A stretch of DNA of 64,000 bases from Natrinema sp. SYSU A 869 (GCF_019879105.1 NZ_CP082248.1:62001-126000), one strand, 5' to 3'; shown: positions 48,336 to 57,549, counted from the stretch's first letter. The notes: a model not told the origin generated them from the letters alone. Program-made: numbers and translations.

Positions 48336-48450
48336 CGCGAGTTCGTTCAAGCGATACCTCCTGGACAAGGGGAAGGCCGCGGTGGCGAGGGCGAAAACTA
48401 CCGCCGGAACGCGGCGCACGAACTCGAGCGAGAGCGCACAGGCGGATGAG
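48336..48450 (+). pseudogene. Tyrosine recombinase N-terminal fragment
   Basis: Across a one-base shift the + strand reads FKRYLLDKGKG and RGGEGENYRRNAAHELER, matching the start of haloarchaeal integrases, as at 16578. Nothing downstream belongs to an integrase. Confidence 0.5.
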
Positions 48451-48520
48451 TCAGTCGTTGTGCACAGCCACGGCTGGAGTGGTTTTGGTGTCAGAAGAAG
48501 ACGCTGAATGAGCGCCTTCG

Positions 48521-48614
48521 AGGTATCACGATCCTAGTGATACCAATGTCACGTAGCAGCGCTAGCGGTAAGGTCGTTACGGTCGATGAACAGGCATACG
48601 AACCAATCAAATAG
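48521..48614 (+). pseudogene. 5' fragment of the DNA-binding protein gene, with upstream hairpin
   Basis: ATG 48546 starts MSRSSASGKVVTVDEQAYEP, nearly the same as the start of the pseudogene at 17446, then stops at 48614. A perfect stem GGTATCAC/GTGATACC (48521-48543) sits 2 bp before the ATG. The pair integrase fragment plus this fragment repeats the order at 16.6-18.3 kb. Confidence 0.6.
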
Positions 48615-48653
48615 CCCCCAAGCACGAAACGTCCAGACCGCGAACATCGAGAT

Positions 48654-49843
48654 ATGAATCGTAGAGAGTTCGTTCGAACGGCGGGTCTGCTCGGACTGGC
48701 CGGAATACCCGAGAAAGTCGCTGGACAGAACGATAGGAACAGCGCAGACGACTACGACACGATTCGGGTCCCTAACGACGAACCTACCATACAGGACGCC
48801 GTCGATGTTGCCGAGCAAGGCAATCTTGTGCTTCTCGAAGAAGACACATACGAGGAGGCAATCGAGATCAGGACACCTAGGATAACACTGCGCGGTCACA
48901 ACCGAAACACGGTTATCCTCGACGGTGGGTTCGAGCAAGAAGACGGGATACTCGTCGAAGCCGATGGGGTCGCTGTCGAAAACCTTACCGTACGGCACTT
49001 TCGAAACAACGCCGTCTATTGGAACGATGTCGACGGGTTCCGGGGGAGTTTCCTGACAGCGTATAACAACGGCTACTACGGGATTTACGCCTATCGCTCA
49101 CGTGACGGCCGATTTGAATACAGCTACGCGTCGGGTCATCCCGATGCTGGATTCTACCTCGGCCGTAACCAACCGTTCGAGGCAGTTATCTCCGACGTTG
49201 TCGCTGAGTATAACGGTCTGGGGTACTCGGGGACCAGCACGGGTGAGGATCTGACGATCAAAGATTCGATCTGGCGGCATAACATGGCCGGTATTGTTCC
49301 GAACACGTTAGATACGATTGACCCACCCCAGCATTCCTCACACATTGTGAACAACGTCGTCCACGACAATGGCAACCAGAATGCCCCCACTGAGCAATAC
49401 ACGTATCCGATGTTTGGCACTGGCATCCTTCTCTGGGGTGGGAACGATAATCTCGTCGAGGACAACATCGTCGACGGCCACCCAAATTTGGGATTGCCGC
49501 CTATCCTACCGTTGACGAGCCGTCGGAGAACGTGATCCGAGAGAATGTCGTCCGCGGATCAGGACGGGCAGACCTAGCGCTGGGCGCGCCTGCTGGCGAG
49601 GACAACCAATTTGAAGCAAATGAGTTTATGACCAGCCTGCCGTCGGCCATCCAAGACGATGCGAGCGAGGGCGACGATCACGTCAGCGAGATCTTTCAGG
49701 AACAACAACGCCGCGCCGAGAACGAGAACTATCCGTCGGGCAACTGGCGCGACCAGCCAGAACCACGAGACCAGCCGACAATGCGTGATCCGGAAGCGCC
49801 ACCTCGGCCCGCCAGCAAATCCATCTCATGGGGACAGTGGTGA
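48654..49843 (+). pseudogene. Tat-exported right-handed beta-helix protein, frameshifted near the C-terminus
   Basis: Tat-type start MNRREFVRTAGLLGLAGIPE. Then a parallel beta-helix: IQDAVDVAEQGNLVLLEEDT, ITLRGHNRNTVILDGGF and repeated short strands such as GVAVENLTVRHF and DNLVEDNIVDGHPNLG. Frame one ends at 49535; one extra G near 49491 (GGG to GGGG) gives NLGIAAYPTVDEPSENVIRE and continues to 49843 (ISWGQW). Pectate-lyase-like fold; extracellular role likely. Homopolymer break, so possibly a sequencing error. Confidence 0.8.
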
Positions 49844-49863
49844 GCTCCTACTCGAGCTCAGCC
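49842..49863 (+). terminator. Hairpin after the beta-helix gene
   Basis: TGAGCTC/GAGCTCA form a 7-bp stem starting at the stop codon. The rest of 49864-50126 is AT-richer, with a TATA-like TTTATAA near 50080 and two GGTAT(G/A)AT(T/C)A direct repeats before the Fic start. Confidence 0.4.
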
Positions 49864-50126
49864 ATGTGGTAGGCAGCAACATCTGCGCGGGTCAGCTCTG
49901 AGGCGAAAATGGTGTTCAAGAACGGGTCTCTGATTCGACAATTAGTCGTCTTCTCGGCGTTTCTCGTTCGTGGATATTGTATAATTTCCATCACGTTCGT
50001 AGCGTGGATGGGGCCTGTTCACCAAAATTTCCGTATCCTATTTTGAGCAAGCATGCTCGAGACACCAGTAATCAAGTTAGTTTATAAGCGGTATGATTAA
50101 CAGGCTGGAAATCGTGGTATAATCAA

Positions 50127-51284
50127 ATGCCGACTCGAGAACTTCCGGAGGAGGCACCAGGACACTATCGTGAGTCGCATCCACACCCATACTACATTCC
50201 GGAAAAACTCCCCCTCACTACGCAGATTGCTGTCGACGACGTCCTCACGGAGCTTATCGCCGATGCCACCTTTCAACTCGGCCGCATCGACGGTATCAGT
50301 CCAACCGTCGATTTCTCACCAGTTCTCTACACTTCCCTCGTCCGGCTTGAAGCTGTCGAGACTGCCGAAATAGAAGGTGCTGACGTCGAAATGGACGAGG
50401 TCTACGCGTATCACACACGTACCAATGCAGGGGAGAATGTCGACACGAGCCGGGACCTTCAGGAGGTCCTGAACGCCGAACGTGCACTTCAGGAGGGGTT
50501 CAGCGCGATCAAACACGGTGAGCCAATAGCACTCGAACTCCTCCAGTCGCTCCACGAATTGCTCCTCGAGAACGTTCGAAACGAAGGCGAAGAAGTTGGA
50601 GAATGGCGGACCAGCGATGTTCATATCCCCTCTCCATACGCTAGTCAGCCACCATTCGTCCCCCCGCCCCACCGGAACGTTCCTGAACTCATGGACTCTC
50701 TGGAGGCCTACATCCAGATGGGCGGTCAACATCACCCGCTCGTTGACCTTGCGATTACGCATTACCAGTTCGAGACGATCCATCCCTGTGAGGACGGGAA
50801 TGGACGGCTTGGTCGCATCCTCATCGTGTTACAGCTCTGTGCTGCTGGCTACCTGAGCGAACCATATCTCTACCCGAGTGCCTACTTCAATCGCAACAAG
50901 CAGGAATATGTGGAGAAGATGCGCGCTGTGAGCGAACACGGAGATTGGCGTGACTGGATCACGTTCTTTATCGAAGGTATCGAGGTGCAGGCACGGGACT
51001 CATACGAACGGACACTTAGGCTGATGGAGCTTCGGCGTGACTACGAACAACGGTATCAGGACCAGAAAACGAGTCATCGCCTCGCACGAGGAGTATTCGA
51101 TATGCCATACTTCACAGCACACGACGTGCAGAATCGGTTCGATGTCAGTCGACAAACCGCATACAACGCCATTGAGGAGTTAGTGTCTGAGGGAATTATC
51201 GTCGAGACGACTGGAAACCAGCGGAATCAAGAGTACAAGGCAATCGATGTCTTCGACATCCTTGAGGGGATACCTGATCGCTAG
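50127..51284 (+). CDS. Fic family protein with C-terminal winged helix
   Basis: 385 residues. Fic_N-like start, then the Fic core HPCEDGNGRLGRILI near residue 219 (consensus HxFxxGNGR, with Cys in place of the usual Phe/aromatic). An upstream inhibitory-helix-like segment is SPVLYTSLVRLEAVETAEIE. C-terminal wHTH: FTAHDVQNRFDVSRQTAYNA. Fic enzymes transfer AMP or other nucleotides to proteins and often work as toxins. Stop directly abuts an IS200/IS605 end, so the tail may be altered. Confidence 0.87.
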   Translation: MPTRELPEEAPGHYRESHPHPYYIPEKLPLTTQIAVDDVLTELIADATFQLGRIDGISPTVDFSPVLYTSLVRLEAVETAEIEGADVEMDEVYAYHTRTNAGENVDTSRDLQEVLNAERALQEGFSAIKHGEPIALELLQSLHELLLENVRNEGEEVGEWRTSDVHIPSPYASQPPFVPPPHRNVPELMDSLEAYIQMGGQHHPLVDLAITHYQFETIHPCEDGNGRLGRILIVLQLCAAGYLSEPYLYPSAYFNRNKQEYVEKMRAVSEHGDWRDWITFFIEGIEVQARDSYERTLRLMELRRDYEQRYQDQKTSHRLARGVFDMPYFTAHDVQNRFDVSRQTAYNAIEELVSEGIIVETTGNQRNQEYKAIDVFDILEGIPDR

Positions 51285-51600
51285 TGACATCCTCCTCGCG
51301 ATAAACGGCGAGGCTTCCCACGCAGTAAGAATACCGGACTTGCCGGTAAGGTTTTGAGACTCATACTCACCAAGCGTCATCCTTGAGCTGCAACCTCGTC
51401 TGTAGGTCGGCAGCCTTCTCGGCCATCGACTCGGTTGGGAACTCGAAGGTCTCTCAAGGCCCGCCCGTGTGGTCATGGGCCAGAACATGCGGACGCCCGT
51501 TGGCACTATCGATCGAGTCTCGAGCGTGGCTACGGTTGTTTCAGGCGATCGCCGAACTTGTGCCGATGTGGATCGATAGCGGTTCATCATCGCCGTCTTG
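51284..51600 (-). mobile_element. IS200/IS605 right-end remnant
   Basis: TGACATCCTCCTCGC...GGCGAGG at 51284-51315 is, on the opposite strand, the hairpin and GGAGGATGTCA end typical of haloarchaeal TnpB elements. The adjacent ~280 bp have no intact frame and probably come from a TnpB 3' part. No left end is visible. 51600-51792 holds no supported gene. Confidence 0.5.
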
Positions 51601-51792
51601 GTTGACCATGACGTCTGTTAAACCCAAGCAAATAATGCTTCCAATTATCTAAATCGTGATTTTACTAACAGTGGCCACTGGAAACGACCTGAGTACAATC
51701 CAGTTATACATCTCCGCACAACATTCGGTTCAAACGTCTCAAACAGAATGTCTTTCTACTACGGCTGAAACGAATACCTGACATTGCCGGAG

Positions 51793-52758
51793 TTAGCAGA
51801 CGGCCTCAGCTGCTGCAAATCGTTCATCTAGTTCGTCACGTACCCATTCAGCGAGGTCTGTTGTTGCTTCCGGTGCGCTCGGTGCCCAGAGTGGAAACGT
51901 TTTGGCCGTTTGAAGGAACGTCACTAGCCGGTAGATGGGCCGCCGTCGGTCGAACCTCTGTGGAAGTTCACCTGCCCATTCACAGTATCCGTCGTGAACC
52001 GCTGCGCGTAGTCGGCCTCGATCGCTGTCAGACACATCTGCCCGTTCAGCCACCCAGGCCTCACCCCAGCAGAGGCCTAAACCCGGGTCGCCAACCAGTG
52101 TCCACTCCCAGTCGATCACCCCTGGTCGCCCATTCTGGAACACGTTCTCTAACCGGACGTCTGGATAGAGGAGTGCGGGCGACGCGCCGTCAAGGACATC
52201 TGTCTTTCCGCGTACTAGATCGGCCGCCCGTTCAGGGACGCCTGCGAATCGCTCCGATGGGACGTCGTTCGCCTCGCGCTCTATTGCGTCTGCGAGCACC
52301 GCACTCCACGCACCAGTCTCACGGTCGAGGTGATCTCGGTCACCGCCAGTAATCCATCCATGGTCGTCGAAACGCGCAGTAGTGATCCCTGCCACCACCC
52401 GGCCGATATCCCGGGCAATAGTTTCTTGACTCTCGTCTGCTTCCCAGTCCGTGCTGGCGGGAGTTCCATCGAGAGGTGAGGTCGCAAGATATGGTGGATT
52501 GAACGCTGAGTCCGCCGCGATTACGGTTGGAACACGAACCGAACAGTGATCGATAGCATAGCGGGTGGTGGCGACTTCGCGCCGGTTACGGGCAGCGTCG
52601 CCATCTATACGAAGTTTCAGGAAAACACGCTCGCCGTTGGAAAATATGATTCGAAGCGTGTGATTCCCCGGACGACCCGAGTCCACTGCCTCGTCGATAG
52701 CAGTCATCGTGCGATCTTGAAAGGCGTCGTTGAGCACTATTCGGACCGAATCGTCCAT
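51793..52758 (-). CDS. Aminoglycoside phosphotransferase-like kinase (APH family)
   Basis: About 321 residues from the ATG at 52758 (MDDSVRIVLNDAF). Kinase-like fold: ERVFLKLRIDGDAARNRREV, then LLYPDVRLENVF (degenerate HGDxxxxN with Tyr-Pro in place of His-Gly) and GVIDWEWTLVGDPGLGLCWG, which is the DWE metal-binding motif. Substrate unknown; likely a small-molecule kinase. Single gene. Confidence 0.82.
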   Translation of the reverse strand: MDDSVRIVLNDAFQDRTMTAIDEAVDSGRPGNHTLRIIFSNGERVFLKLRIDGDAARNRREVATTRYAIDHCSVRVPTVIAADSAFNPPYLATSPLDGTPASTDWEADESQETIARDIGRVVAGITTARFDDHGWITGGDRDHLDRETGAWSAVLADAIEREANDVPSERFAGVPERAADLVRGKTDVLDGASPALLYPDVRLENVFQNGRPGVIDWEWTLVGDPGLGLCWGEAWVAERADVSDSDRGRLRAAVHDGYCEWAGELPQRFDRRRPIYRLVTFLQTAKTFPLWAPSAPEATTDLAEWVRDELDERFAAAEAVC

Positions 52759-53034
52759 AATTAGCAATTCATTCGAACGTTCTAACTATTTTTTCCTTGT
52801 TGAATCAGCGCTCTATTCGTAACGGTCTATGAACTGGTCGCTACTTAGCGTATTAAAATCAGAGCACGACGGCTAGGATACCAGTGAGGAATCACCGAGC
52901 AAGATTATCAGTAGATAGTAGTACGGTTTCTTTATTTAGAAATACGCTCGAAATCGAATTGGGCAATTCGGTAACTACGTGTGCGTATTTACCGAATCGG
53001 AATCTTTGTAACGCGGCTGTTTTTAAATTTATAC

Positions 53035-53199
53035 ATGGATAGAACAGATTGGTTCCTCGCACTCATCACGTTTTTATTGGCTGTAATCACCCTTGAAACC
53101 GTTTCAGATGCTACGAACGAACTCTTTCAAGATATTGGCAGTAGTATCTCTATATTGGTGATTTTCCTCTTGCCGCTCTATCTTTTGCCCACGTCGTGA
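53035..53199 (+). CDS. Possible small two-helix membrane protein
   Basis: 54 residues from ATG 53035 with hydrophobic stretches WFLALITFLLAVITL and ISILVIFLLPLYLLP. No family and no clear promoter. Could be spurious; the surrounding 52768-53330 has no other candidate. Confidence 0.3.
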   Translation: MDRTDWFLALITFLLAVITLETVSDATNELFQDIGSSISILVIFLLPLYLLPTS

Positions 53200-53331
53200 A
53201 GAATCGTGATAAATCAGACTGATAATTGAGTCCTCTGTACTTACCGTGGTTTTCACGAACTACTCTGAATAAATCGCATTACCAACTACTGTTATTGGCG
53301 CCCAGCTATTTCTATTGAGCTGCAATCCAAA

Positions 53332-53340
53332 TGCTATAAG
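53332..53340 (+). promoter_or_regulatory. TATA-like promoter for the RNA candidate
   Basis: TGCTATAAG centred at 53337 lies about 26 nt before 53363, the first base of the predicted structure, the usual archaeal TATA-to-start distance. Confidence 0.55.
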
Positions 53341-53363
53341 TAACTAGGTATCATTAATCAAGA

Positions 53364-53442
53364 TGGAAGCCGCGCTCCACCTCGTCGCGGGGGCATGCGT
53401 TGAAATGCCCCGGGTGTTGGAGCACCCGAGACGTGGCTTCCA
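53364..53442 (+). ncRNA. Candidate structured RNA with pseudoknot
   Basis: A closing helix pairs TGGAAGCCGCG (53364-53374) with CGTGGCTTCCA (53432-53442), 11 bp with one G-U. Inside are a 7-bp hairpin GGGGCAT/ATGCCCC (53390-53411, loop GCGTTGAA) and a 5-bp hairpin GGGTG/CACCC (53412-53427, loop TTGGAG). The loop bases TGGAG (53418-53422) can pair with CTCCA (53375-53379) to make a pseudoknot. Not a tRNA: no T-loop and wrong spacing. It precedes a small zinc protein gene by 121 bp, so it may be a stand-alone RNA or a leader element. Confidence 0.6.
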
Positions 53443-53563
53443 ATCCATCCGCGGATTTGAAAGCCATGTTTCGCTTACTTCTAACGGGATATAAACGTCC
53501 CGCACGAGAGTCGTATCGCACTCGAGTAGCCGTCGGTCGCGACAGTCACCGCTTGAGGTGCCT

Positions 53564-53716
53564 ATGAGCGAGAAGACACAGTCAGAAGAGGAGGAAGACT
53601 GGTCGCTGCCATCGTGTCCGCACTGTGGGAAAGCGGTAATTCTGGTACACACACGCGGTCCGATGGAGCATGTTGCGGCGCCGTGTGGCTGTCGAGTCGC
53701 GTCGCCTGACCTCTGA
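53564..53716 (+). CDS. Small zinc-finger protein
   Basis: 50 residues. CPHCGK and PCGC give four zinc ligands in an otherwise acidic protein (MSEKTQSEEEEDWSLP start). A TATA-like GGGATATAAAC lies near 53485. Such micro zinc-finger proteins are common in haloarchaea. Adjacent to the RNA candidate. Confidence 0.6.
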   Translation: MSEKTQSEEEEDWSLPSCPHCGKAVILVHTRGPMEHVAAPCGCRVASPDL

Positions 53717-53905
53717 GGGATACTCAATCATCGACGCCGATTGAGATCACTGCTGCCACATATTTTGGATTGTCGTAGTGGGTGTCATAGAAGAGTTCTC
53801 ATACTCTGTGCGGGTAGCCGACGAATGATAAGTATAGAGCAAGTAGTGTGCAGCCTTTTCAGTGAGATAGCTATCTGGAAAATGTGATCCCAAGAGGGGC
53901 GATTT

Positions 53906-54364
53906 TTAATCCATTACGGATGCTGGTTGGTCGCCATTGTTCTCGCGCCGTGCGCTAATGCTGCAGGCCATTGCGGCGACCAGCAGGAACAGCGTCGGTA
54001 GCAGAAAGTACCAGCCGATACTCGTGACACCGAGGATTGAGATACCCATACCAATGACTGTCGTGGCCCAGGTGATGTAGCGGTGACCGGTCCACGCTGC
54101 GGCTCCGCCGAACGTGACGAGAGCCAGAAGAACCACTGCCCAGAAAAACAATACCGGAGCGTTTCCGGTGGGACTCCCTAAGAGGTAGTCGATACCCGAC
54201 TCACAGCTGCGGGTAGTTCCGTCGGTATTTGACCCACTGCTTGTCCAGCACGAGACTGGGCCGAACGCTCCCATCAAAGATAGGGATCCATACGTTCCAG
54301 CCAGACTGGCCAACCCAGCAGCGATTCGGGCGACACGTTTGGGACCGGCCGTTGTGTTAGCCAT
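53906..54364 (-). CDS. Integral membrane protein of unknown function
   Basis: 152 residues from ATG 54364 (MANTTAGPKRVARIAAG). Four hydrophobic segments, with two Cys (VSCWTSS and TRSCESG) facing an extracytoplasmic loop that could form a disulfide. No family recognised. Region 54365-54631 has no other gene. Confidence 0.6.
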   Translation of the reverse strand: MANTTAGPKRVARIAAGLASLAGTYGSLSLMGAFGPVSCWTSSGSNTDGTTRSCESGIDYLLGSPTGNAPVLFFWAVVLLALVTFGGAAAWTGHRYITWATTVIGMGISILGVTSIGWYFLLPTLFLLVAAMACSISARRENNGDQPASVMD

Positions 54365-54631
54365 ATAGAACAAAACGTAGTGTAGTATAGTTAACATTCG
54401 TCTGGTAAGTACGTGATGCACTAAGTACGCACACGTACGTGCCGGCTGGTTCACCAGAATGTAACTGAGATTAATCCTTGGGAATGGTTCTATGACACCC
54501 TCTTGTCGTAATCAACACAAAGACGAGCAGTTTTCTACCGATCTAGCGGATATCGGTGAAGGAACAATCACGGAAACCGATAGTCGAGTATACTATAAAT
54601 TTAGTATTGAATTTTGAACCCCATCCACGAG

Positions 54632-54820
54632 TTAGTCTTCCGGCATCGTCACACGAAGTTCGCCGTCGACCTCGTAGAAGTAGCCTCGCTCGATCAACCG
54701 GGAGAGGGCATGGGTCGCGTCCTCGGGTTCGAGGGCCAATTCATCAGGACTGCAGAGAACCTCGATCGCTTGCTCTCGAGGGAGACCGATGACGGGCGAT
54801 CGAAAGCGGAGGTTGAACAA
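54632..54820 (-). CDS. Small winged-helix-like protein, start uncertain
   Basis: About 62 residues reading FRSPVIGLPREQAIEVLCSP, then EDATHALSRLIERGYFYEVD and GELRVTMPED. Shape fits a small HTH. No ATG; TTG at 54820 is the nearest start and the frame may extend upstream into the divergent HNH gene. Confidence 0.45.
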   Translation of the reverse strand: MFNLRFRSPVIGLPREQAIEVLCSPDELALEPEDATHALSRLIERGYFYEVDGELRVTMPED

Positions 54821-54824
54821 AAAG

Positions 54825-55216
54825 ATGAATACACTGTTCCCACAGACGAAATCGGATCTCTGCCGCGTCTGTGATGAACCCGTCGTCGACGGTCGCTGGA
54901 ACTACTGTTCGGAGCGCTGCCAGAACATCGTGAACGCGGCCCAGCGAATGTTTCTCTGGGACACCGTCCGGGACAAGATCCTCGAGCGGGACGCCTACAC
55001 CTGCCAGAAGTGTGGTCGGTCCAAGGGGCTCCTGGAACTGAATCGATGGAGGTCGACCACATCGAACGGATCGCGGACGGCGGTCACCCACTCGGGGAGT
55101 CAAATCTCCAGACATTGTGTAGTGAGTGCCACGCCGAGAAGACAGCCGACGAGAACAGTACGACGACGCGAGATACTGTGCCGGACGTGACGCTTGACGA
55201 GTACCTCAAGTCGTAA
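54825..55216 (+). pseudogene. HNH endonuclease, frameshifted
   Basis: Starts MNTLFPQTKSDLCRVCDEP. It has a zinc-binding CRVC...CSERC N-terminal part, then the HNH zinc knuckle CQKCGRSKG. The catalytic part MEVDHIERIADGGHPLGESN with LCSECHAEK lies in another frame; one extra base near 55040 (AA to AAA) joins them, ending at 55216 (LDEYLKS). The rest is intact. Confidence 0.8.
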
Positions 55217-55384
55217 TGGTGGCCAGGGACCCCCATTCTGTCCAGTGTCTATTCTACCTATTCGTAGAACATACCCCACCGTGTCCAGTGTCTTCTGCTT
55301 CGAACAACCGACTCCAGTGACTACAATCCAGCAGAGAAAACTTCGGTTAGAAACTATGATCTAGCCGCTTCTGGATTGCTTCCG

Positions 55385-55963
55385 TTACCCCACCATGTCC
55401 ACTGTCTCATCGAGTGCCTCGAGCAGCAAATCAGGATTCGTGTCGAGTGCATACTCGTAATATCGGCCACCGGATTCTCCTTTATTCCGTTCATCACGGG
55501 TTGCAATCCCCAGCATAGCAAGTTCTCCGAGATGGTCACGAATTCGTCGTGGTACGAGTGGTTCCACTGCAGCCCGATCACAGACGATCTCGTAACGGTC
55601 TTGGATATCACGGGCTCGAGTCGGTGCTTCACCCTCTTCATGAAGTATTACTAAAGCGTACAAGACGAGGTGTCCCTGTTGGGTGAGGCCGGCCACTCCA
55701 TCGACGATCCGACTCCGCTCGAGCAAAGCTCGCGCTTCGTCGACGTGAGCTTCAGTGACGTGTTCAGCGTTCTGTTCGACGGCAACGTCGCCAGTCTCCA
55801 TCAGTAAGTCGAGACTCTGACGGGCGTCCCCAGCATCCTTTGCACCGAAGGCAGCACACTTCGCGATTACTTCGTGCGGGACGACGTCATCGTAGAACGC
55901 AATATCGGCACGCTGGCGGAGACTATCTCGGAGTTCGTTCGCGTTGTACGCGGGAAACTGCAA
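55385..55963 (-). pseudogene. Orc1/Cdc6-type replication initiator, C-terminal fragment
   Basis: 192 codons: FPAYNANELRDSLRQRADIA, GDARQSLDLLMETGDVAVEQ, VTEAHVDEARALLERSRIVD and a C-terminal winged helix with LVPRRIRDHLGELAMLGIAT. This is the lid and WH part of Orc1/Cdc6. The AAA+ Walker A/B half is missing upstream, where the divergent HTH-nucleotidyltransferase gene begins. It indicates past integration of a plasmid-like replicon. 55217-55384 shows no gene. Confidence 0.82.
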
Positions 55964-56031
55964 CCCCAGCTATCCAGTTGATCGTGGCCAGCTTTTTATA
56001 CCTCGTTGCACAAAATCAGACAGTGTCTGAG

Positions 56032-56979
56032 ATGGCGAAACAGGATATAACAGTCTGCATCGATGCGTACCCAAATGCGGACACTGCCATATTTCGCATC
56101 GAAGCAGCAGACGATATTCTTCGTCTACTAGTCGACGTCCACGAGACAGAGTTCACGATCCCCGATCTCGTCGACGCAACGGACGTGACTCGCTCGACGG
56201 TCTGGCGGGCCATCAACCTGCTCGAGAGGATCGGTGCCGTTCAGATTCGGGAGACACCGCAGCGAAACTACGTCGCCATCAATCCAGATCGTCTCCAGAA
56301 AGACGATCCAATACTTGCCATCGACCAGACAGAGTTCCATGCGCCGATTCGAACATTTGTCGACCAGATACAACGTGCAATCACCGACGCTGACGACGTC
56401 GACAATATTCGAGGAATCATCGTCTTCGGAAGCGTTGCACGCGGTGAGGCAGACCGCCAGAGCGACATTGACCTGTTCGTCGTCGTTGACGGCAATCGAA
56501 CGAGTGCCCGACGCGTCGTGACCGACGTTGTTGCTGAGCTCCGTGAGCAGCGATTCAATGGAGACCGGTTCGATTTCGAACCGTACGTCGAATCCGTAGA
56601 AAGCGCTCAACGGGCCGGATCGAAGCTCCATGAAATCTTCACAGAGGGAGTTACAGTGTATGGGGACGATCAGCTTCAGTCGCTCCGCAAGGCGGTATTG
56701 CTAATGAGTAGTACCGCCGGCATCGAGGGATATCGAAAGACAAACTCACAGCGTCTCTCAGACTCTTCCAACTTCGTCAGAAATCCTACGCAAACCCGGA
56801 CGAGAAGCCCTTCGAGATCATAAGAGCGATCTTAGAAGCCAACGGTGTCCAGATCGTTGATGAGGTGATCTCGGCACTGTCGTCGATGGAATCAATGGCA
56901 GAACTCGAGAGCACCATTCGACTGATCGACAGGCGGGGCTATCTTGTGGACCAGATGAGTCCCTCTTTGGCTCCGTAGC
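56032..56979 (+). CDS. HTH-nucleotidyltransferase (MNT-like) protein, C-terminus possibly frameshifted
   Basis: The frame from ATG 56032 ends at 56823 (263 codons). N-terminal wHTH: FTIPDLVDATDVTRSTVWRA. Minimal nucleotidyltransferase domain: IVFGSVARGEADRQSDIDLF. After ~56735 the coding signal moves to another frame reading LTASLRLFQLRQKSYANPDE, FEIIRAILEANGVQIVDEVI to a stop at 56979. So a frameshift or a separate degraded partner (HEPN-like position) is likely. MNT/HEPN pairs are toxin-antitoxin modules. TATA-like TTTTTATA lies ~38 nt upstream. Confidence 0.72.
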
Positions 56980-57168
56980 GGTCAACGAGCCGAATTATAT
57001 ACCAAACTGTGTTGGGGGTGAAACTTTGTCCAATGCCTATATATCTTAAAATGCGGTTGAGCCAAACCGTATCTGGCTGTACCGCGCACGGCTGGCCGCC
57101 ACACGGCGGTCACTCGTGGACATCCTTCGGACAGATTCAGACACAGCCGGCGTGGTGAATTGCCACGG

Positions 57169-57363
57169 GGTCAAGCAGTTCGAGATGCGGGGCATCTGTT
57201 ATCACGGAATACTTGATTTCCGTACAGCCTCCAGACACACGGCCTGCTTTATCTGTGGACCGCCTCGAGGTCAAGTAGTTCGAGAATCTTTGATTCTCGT
57301 CATCACGAGAGAGCTTTGCTCTCTCGAACGACCCCGAGGCACTCGGCCTGTTTCGCCTGTAGA
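57169..57363. repeat. Two tandem units with conserved flanks and different hairpins
   Basis: Units 57169-57259 and 57269-57363 share GGTCAAG(C/T)AGTTCGAGA, ATCACG and CGGCCTG near matching positions. Between the conserved parts each has two hairpins whose stems differ: GATGC/GCATC and ACGGAA/TTCCGT in unit 1; CGAGAATC/GATTCTCG and CGAGAGAGC/GCTCTCTCG in unit 2. Pairing is kept though sequence is not. The wider gap 56980-57549 has no convincing gene. Confidence 0.7.
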
Positions 57364-57549
57364 ACTAAGATTTCTGACGGAAGAGGACTATCCATACGCA
57401 TTGTTATCGAAAAACCATCATACATTTTGTACAGTTTATATTCTGTTCATACTACCCAATCATAGCCACCCCGCGCGCTGCTTTCTAGTAAACATGTAAG
57501 GTGTTTATAACCTCAGGATTTAAATAATAATGTCTGGCATTCAACTGTG

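Noticed and set aside
53365-53441. tRNA-like fold (7-bp GGAAGCC/GGCTTCC acceptor-like stem)
   Set aside because: No T-loop GGTTCRANTCC, no D-loop GG, second hairpin not next to the acceptor stem and loops of wrong size. Kept as an unclassified structured RNA.
57116-57499. 127-codon open frame over the tandem hairpin units
   Set aside because: Composition is not haloarchaeal coding (Cys/Phe-rich, few acidic residues) and it spans the repeated hairpins.
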